Source: Taklimakanibacter sp021828105 | GTDB lineage: Bacteria > Pseudomonadota > Alphaproteobacteria > Rhizobiales > Aestuariivirgaceae | Assembly (NCBI GenBank): GCA_021828105.1 | Contig: JAKATG010000006.1 | Location: 186,001 to 250,000 of the forward strand | Reading direction: 5' to 3' | Length of the DNA stretch: 64,000 nucleotides | Part shown: piece by piece, positions 60,084 to 64,000 of the stretch | Layout: every line of letters starts with the position of its first letter | Numbering within the stretch: position 1 is the first letter of the stretch | Translations under genes and position numbers: made by a program | The notes under the pieces: model-generated | Told to the model about the DNA's origin: nothing | Seen by the model: only the letters and a program-made list of their open reading frames with translations | Databases searched by the model: none

Positions 60084-63000
60084 GCGATTTTTTCCGCGCG
60101 CGCCATTTTGTTCAAGGTCACATAGTCGATCTTGCCGGTGCCGAGGAGCGGCATGGTCTCCAGGGGCATGATGATGCGCGGGATCATGAGCTCCATCGCG
60201 CCCTCGGCCTTCATCCCTTCGGCAATCCGGCTGCGGTCGAGCTTGGGGTCGGTGGTGAAGAGCACGAGCTGCTCGCCCTTCTTCGGATCGGGAACGGCGA
60301 CAACCGCATGGACGTGGTCCGGGAAAGCCTGCTGCAGCTTGATCTCGACGGCGGCGAGCGAGACCATTTCGCCGGCGATCTTGGAGAAGCGCTTGGCCCG
60401 CCCCAGAATGGTGACGAAGCCCTTGTCGTCGATCTTCACGATGTCGCCGGTGTCATACCAGCCGTCTTCCGGCGGCTCGATCTTGCCCGGCGTTTCGGCG
60501 CGCAGATAGCCCATCATGATATTGGGACCCTTGACGACGAGGCGGCCGCCTTCTTCGATGCCTTCGACCGGATCGAGACGATGCTCGATGCCGTCGAGCA
60601 GGCGGCCGACCGTTCCGGCGCGATAGTAGATGGGCGTGTTGACCGCCAGCACCGGCGAGCATTCGGTGACGCCATAGCCTTCGAGAATGCGCAGGCCGAA
60701 CTTGTCCATCCAGGTCTGGCGCGTCTCCGGCCGCACCCGCTCCGCTCCCGCCACGACGAAACGCACCGCATAGAAATCATATGGATGGGCATTGCGGGCG
60801 TAGCCGGTGAGGAAGGTGTCGGTGCCGAAGAGGATCGTCGCATTGATGTCATAGGCCATCTCGGGGATGATCTTATAATGGAGCGGCGAGGGATAGAGGA
60901 AAGTCCTGACCCCTGCGAGCACCGGCAGGAACGTGCCCGCATTGAGGCCGAAAGTGTGGAACATCGGCATGGCGTTGAAGACGATGTCCTTGGGCGTGAA
61001 ATCGATGCGCGCCGCCGCCTGATGGCGGTTGGCCTGGAGATTGTGATGCGAGAGGACGACGCCCTTAGGCGTTCCCTCCGAGCCCGAGGTGAAGAGGATA
61101 ACGGCGGGCGCATGCGCATCGTCATTGTAGCCGAGCCGAGCCAGAGCGGCTTTCGGGAAATACCCGGCGATGAGCCCATAGAGCTTGTCGACGATGCCGA
61201 TTTTCTCGCGCACATCCTCGATCCAGATGATCCGCGCTTCCTTCTCGAGGAGCGCCACGTCGTCGGCAAAATTGCCGGCCTCGACGAAACGGCGCGAGGT
61301 GATGATGGTTTTCACTTCCGCCGTCCGGCAGGCGGCGATCATGTTGTTGATGCCGGTCGAATAATTGAGCAGCGCCGGCACGCGGCCCGAGGCGTGGAGG
61401 CCGAAGAGGGTCACGAAGCAGCCGGCGGCGGTCGGCAACAGCACGCCGACGGCCTTCTCGCCCGGGGTCGCTTGCGCGAGGCGGCGGCCGAGGATGAAGC
61501 TTCCCAGCACGATGCGGCCATAGGTCAAGGGCGTGCGCTGGATGTCCTCGAGGATCTGATGGTTGCGGCCGTGAATATGGCGCGCGCTCAGCAGCGATTT
61601 GAACAAGGTCTCATCGACGAAGCTGGTGCGGAACATCATGTTGGTCATGATGTCGTAGAGCCTGGCGGCGAGATATTCGCGCAACTCGGCGCTCTTGAGA
61701 TGGGCCGGCGCTTCGGGCTTGACCGGGGGCAGGAAGGTCAGGGTGATCTTGGGAAACCAGCGCAGCCTGAGCTTGCCCTTCATCAGCGAGAAGGGCGTGT
61801 ACAGCGCGCCGTCGATGCGGATGGGCAGGATTTTGGCATCGGCGAGATGGGCGATGACGCCCGGCCCCTCATAGACCTTCATCAGCGAGCCGGTGCGGGT
61901 GATGCGGCCTTCCGGGAAGATGACGACCTTGCGGCCGCGCTTCAGGCCGTTGGCCAGGGTCTTGAGCGCCATCGGATTGGCGGGATCGATCGGCAGCAGA
62001 TCGAAAAGGTGGAAGGCGGGCTTGACCCACCAGCGGTTGGCGATGTGGGTGTTGATGGCGAAATGGCAGCGCTCGGGCAGGAAGGCCGAGATCAGCGGCC
62101 CGTCGAGGAAGGAGGTGTGATTGGCGATGATCAGTACCTTGCGGCCGGCTTTGATGAAATTCTCGAAGCCTTTGACCTCGACGCGATAGAAGAGGCGGAA
62201 AAGCCGGCGCGCCACATAGGCGGCGAGCTCCTGCGGCAAGAGCTGGCAGATCCACAGGGCGGCGACGGCATTGGCAAGGCCTACCACCAGGAACAGGCCG
62301 CGCACCGAAAGGCCGGCGCCGAGAAGAATGACGGAAATGATCGTCGCCGCCGTCATGAAGATGGCGTTGATGATGTTGTTGGCGGCGATGACGCGCGCGC
62401 GCTTTAGCGGCGACGAGCGCTGCTGAACCAAGGCATAGAGCGGCACGGCAAAGAGACCCGCGCAAAAGGCGATCAGGCCGAGATCGATCAGCACACGCCA
62501 GCCGGAGAAGCTGGTGAGGATGTCGGCGGGGCCGAGGAGGGTGCTCGAGTCGCTCGTCCGCAGGCTGCTGGTGGCGAAAAAGAGGTCGATGATGAAGAAC
62601 GTGATCAGGATCGAGGCGACCGGCACATATTTGACCGACACGTCGCCCTTGAGCAGGCGGTTGGTGACGATGGAGCCGAGGCCGATCGCGACCGTGAAGG
62701 CGGCGATGATGAGGCTCGCCACCGTCTCGTTGGCGCCGAGCTCGGTCTGGGAGAAGAGCGGGATCTGGGTAAGGAAGACGACGCCCAAGAACCAGAACCA
62801 GGAAATGCCGAGTATGGCGAGAAAGACGTCATGGCGCTCGCGCGCGATGCCGATCATGCGCCAGGTCTCGGCCACGATATTGGGATTGATCCTGAGATCG
62901 GGCTGGGGCGGCGGCGCTGCCGGAATCTGGCGGGCGCTCATATAGGCGACGAGGGCAAGCCCGATCATCACGACGCTCACCGCATGGCGGCCCATCTCGG

Positions 63001-63520
63001 ACTGGATGGCGAAGCTGCCGAACAGTGTGCCGAGCAGGATCGACAGGAAAGTGCCCATCTCGATGAGGCCGTTGCCGCCGAGAAGCTCGTGGCGCTCGAG
63101 ATGCTGCGGCAGGATCGAATATTTGATCGGGCCGAAGAAAGCCGACTGGATGCCGGTCAGGAGCACGATCGAGAGCTGCAGCCAGACCAGGTCGGTGAAC
63201 AGGCTGAAAGAGGCGAGCGCCACGATCGCGATCTCGATGAGCTTGATGCGGCGCGCCAGCATCGCCTTGTCGAACTTGTCGGCGATCTGGCCGGCGGTCG
63301 CCGAGAAAACGAAGAAAGGCAGGATCAGGAGGCCGGCGGAAACAGTGTTGAGGAGGGGCGCATTGAAGCCGAGCCTTGGTCCCAGGTCGTAGATGAGCAG
63401 GATCGAGAGCGCATAGCGGAAGGCATTGTCATTGAAGGCGCCGATCGCCTGGGTGACGAAAAGCGGCCAGAAGCGCCGGGTAGCCAGCAGTGCGAATTGG
63501 TTGGGATGGCCATTGTCCAT
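60080..63520 (-). CDS. LplT-Aas-like fusion: MFS transporter, acyltransferase and acyl-ACP synthetase
   Basis: An 1146-aa three-part protein. Residues 1-415 are an MFS-like lysophospholipid flippase with about twelve membrane segments (VTQAIGAFNDNAFRYALSIL at the start). Residues 430-640 are a PlsC-type acyltransferase with the NHTSFLD (HX4D) and FPEGRITRTGS motifs. Residues 690-1146 are an AMP-forming acyl-ACP synthetase with ILFTSGSEGTPKGVVLSHHN, EGYGVTECSPV and GWYDTGDIV. Together they would import lysophospholipids and reacylate them at position 2. Starts at 63520; HAD phosphatase lies 22 bases upstream on the same strand. It is coupled to acnX downstream. Confidence 0.92.
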   Translation of the reverse strand: MDNGHPNQFALLATRRFWPLFVTQAIGAFNDNAFRYALSILLIYDLGPRLGFNAPLLNTVSAGLLILPFFVFSATAGQIADKFDKAMLARRIKLIEIAIVALASFSLFTDLVWLQLSIVLLTGIQSAFFGPIKYSILPQHLERHELLGGNGLIEMGTFLSILLGTLFGSFAIQSEMGRHAVSVVMIGLALVAYMSARQIPAAPPPQPDLRINPNIVAETWRMIGIARERHDVFLAILGISWFWFLGVVFLTQIPLFSQTELGANETVASLIIAAFTVAIGLGSIVTNRLLKGDVSVKYVPVASILITFFIIDLFFATSSLRTSDSSTLLGPADILTSFSGWRVLIDLGLIAFCAGLFAVPLYALVQQRSSPLKRARVIAANNIINAIFMTAATIISVILLGAGLSVRGLFLVVGLANAVAALWICQLLPQELAAYVARRLFRLFYRVEVKGFENFIKAGRKVLIIANHTSFLDGPLISAFLPERCHFAINTHIANRWWVKPAFHLFDLLPIDPANPMALKTLANGLKRGRKVVIFPEGRITRTGSLMKVYEGPGVIAHLADAKILPIRIDGALYTPFSLMKGKLRLRWFPKITLTFLPPVKPEAPAHLKSAELREYLAARLYDIMTNMMFRTSFVDETLFKSLLSARHIHGRNHQILEDIQRTPLTYGRIVLGSFILGRRLAQATPGEKAVGVLLPTAAGCFVTLFGLHASGRVPALLNYSTGINNMIAACRTAEVKTIITSRRFVEAGNFADDVALLEKEARIIWIEDVREKIGIVDKLYGLIAGYFPKAALARLGYNDDAHAPAVILFTSGSEGTPKGVVLSHHNLQANRHQAAARIDFTPKDIVFNAMPMFHTFGLNAGTFLPVLAGVRTFLYPSPLHYKIIPEMAYDINATILFGTDTFLTGYARNAHPYDFYAVRFVVAGAERVRPETRQTWMDKFGLRILEGYGVTECSPVLAVNTPIYYRAGTVGRLLDGIEHRLDPVEGIEEGGRLVVKGPNIMMGYLRAETPGKIEPPEDGWYDTGDIVKIDDKGFVTILGRAKRFSKIAGEMVSLAAVEIKLQQAFPDHVHAVVAVPDPKKGEQLVLFTTDPKLDRSRIAEGMKAEGAMELMIPRIIMPLETMPLLGTGKIDYVTLNKMARAEKIA

Positions 63521-63542
63521 CGTGGCGCCGGTTCCTTCCGAA

Positions 63543-64000
63543 TCAAAGGCGAAGTGCGTCTTCTATATGTTTCAGCGTATCCTGGTGGCGATTGCAAACC
63601 CGCTCTGCGCCGGCCTCGGCCAAACGGCGGCCTTTCGCCTGATCGCGCGAAAAGCCGATGAAATGGACGCCATGGGCGAGACCCGCGTCGACATCGTTAA
63701 GATTGTCGCCAATAAAGACGATGCGCTGGCGCGGCAAGCCCGAGGCGGCGATGGCGCGGGCAAGGATCTCGCGCTTGGCGCCGCCGCCATCGGCGCCGAA
63801 GGCATGGCTCTGGACCGGCGTCCATAATTGGCAGGCGGCAAGGCGCAGCTGTGCGGCCTCGAGAAGATTGGCCGTAGCGATACCGAGCTTCGCACGTCCG
63901 CCCAGACGCCCGAGGAGCCAGGCGGCGCCTTCGACCGCCGAAGGCGTGAGCCGTTTGAGATCGATGTCGCTTGCCAGATGGTTGAGATAGGCGGTGACGA
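63543..64000 (-). CDS. HAD-family phosphatase, partial (start beyond window)
   Basis: Reading runs from the window edge to a stop at 63543 (152 codons visible). It shows HAD motif II (GIATANLLEA), the motif III lysine in GGGAKREILARAI, and motif IV IVFIGDNLNDVDAGLAHG. The cap and the nucleophile motif DxDxT are upstream of the window. Phosphoglycolate phosphatase-like enzymes share this layout. It precedes the LplT-Aas gene by 22 bases, in the same operon. Confidence 0.82.
   Translation of the reverse strand, partial: VTAYLNHLASDIDLKRLTPSAVEGAAWLLGRLGGRAKLGIATANLLEAAQLRLAACQLWTPVQSHAFGADGGGAKREILARAIAASGLPRQRIVFIGDNLNDVDAGLAHGVHFIGFSRDQAKGRRLAEAGAERVCNRHQDTLKHIEDALRL

Noticed and set aside
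59915..62407. 830-codon open frame on the plus strand
   Set aside because: It lies antisense to the LplT-Aas-like gene, which has clear catalytic motifs; the plus frame has none.
1..64000. CRISPR arrays, rRNA, tRNA and prophage genes
   Set aside because: No regularly spaced repeats, no cloverleaf-like sequences and no phage structural or integrase genes were noticed on either strand.

Overview
The window reads as chromosomal DNA of a high-GC alphaproteobacterium, most likely a member of the Hyphomicrobiales (Rhizobiales). The evidence is the gene content (acdS with its Lrp-type regulator acdR, a GlxA-type regulator, glxBCD/mgsABC-like and sox/mgd-like genes, bifunctional cysNC, opgGH, a HutF/HutG histidine route) and intergenic palindromic elements of the kind common in rhizobial genomes. 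Genes are dense and often overlap by ATGA or GTGA junctions. I see no rRNA, tRNA, CRISPR array, prophage or transposase.

Region 1 (about 0-17.8 kb) is a histidine-utilisation locus. A leftward operon runs hutI, hutC, hutU, a histidase-like lyase and a small secreted protease inhibitor. A rightward operon is hutF-hutH. Between them lies a TGTATATACA palindrome that is a candidate HutC operator. After an unrelated five-gene block (two alpha/beta hydrolases, one fused to a winged helix, a CGNR regulator and an MFS exporter) the route resumes with hutG, which overlaps a second histidase-like gene. A PaaK-like ligase and a SARP/TPR regulator follow.

Region 2 (about 20-24.6 kb) is a leftward sulfate-activation operon, cysD-cysNC, whose last coupled gene is an ornithine-cyclodeaminase-family reductase.

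Region 3 (about 24.7-42.2 kb) is a reconstructed N-methylglutamate (methylamine) pathway: an XRE-cupin regulator, mgsABC, a LysE exporter, an OsmC protein and gmaS; then, after an interruption, a GlxA-type regulator and mgdABCD. GmaS would make gamma-glutamylmethylamide from methylamine and glutamate, MgsABC would transfer the methylamine to give N-methylglutamate, and MgdABCD would oxidise it to formaldehyde and glutamate. The interruption holds a hipBA module flanked by a second, degraded copy of the gmaS 3' end, then hydrolase, acdS and acdR genes.

Region 4 (about 42-64 kb) is mixed: an aldo/keto reductase with LysR regulator, a CYTH-CHAD protein, an MFS transporter, an APH-like kinase, an aminotransferase paired with a fourth histidase-family gene, SPW and AI-2E membrane proteins, a P5C-dehydrogenase-like enzyme, opgGH for periplasmic glucans, and a leftward operon of a HAD phosphatase (cut by the window edge), an LplT-Aas-like fusion and both subunits of an AcnX aconitase-type dehydratase.

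The most notable feature is the presence of four histidine/phenylalanine ammonia-lyase-family genes in 49 kb. Only one (hutH) keeps the Ala-Ser-Gly triad that makes the MIO electrophile. The other three each appear to have lost one residue at exactly that place while keeping much of the rest of the active site.
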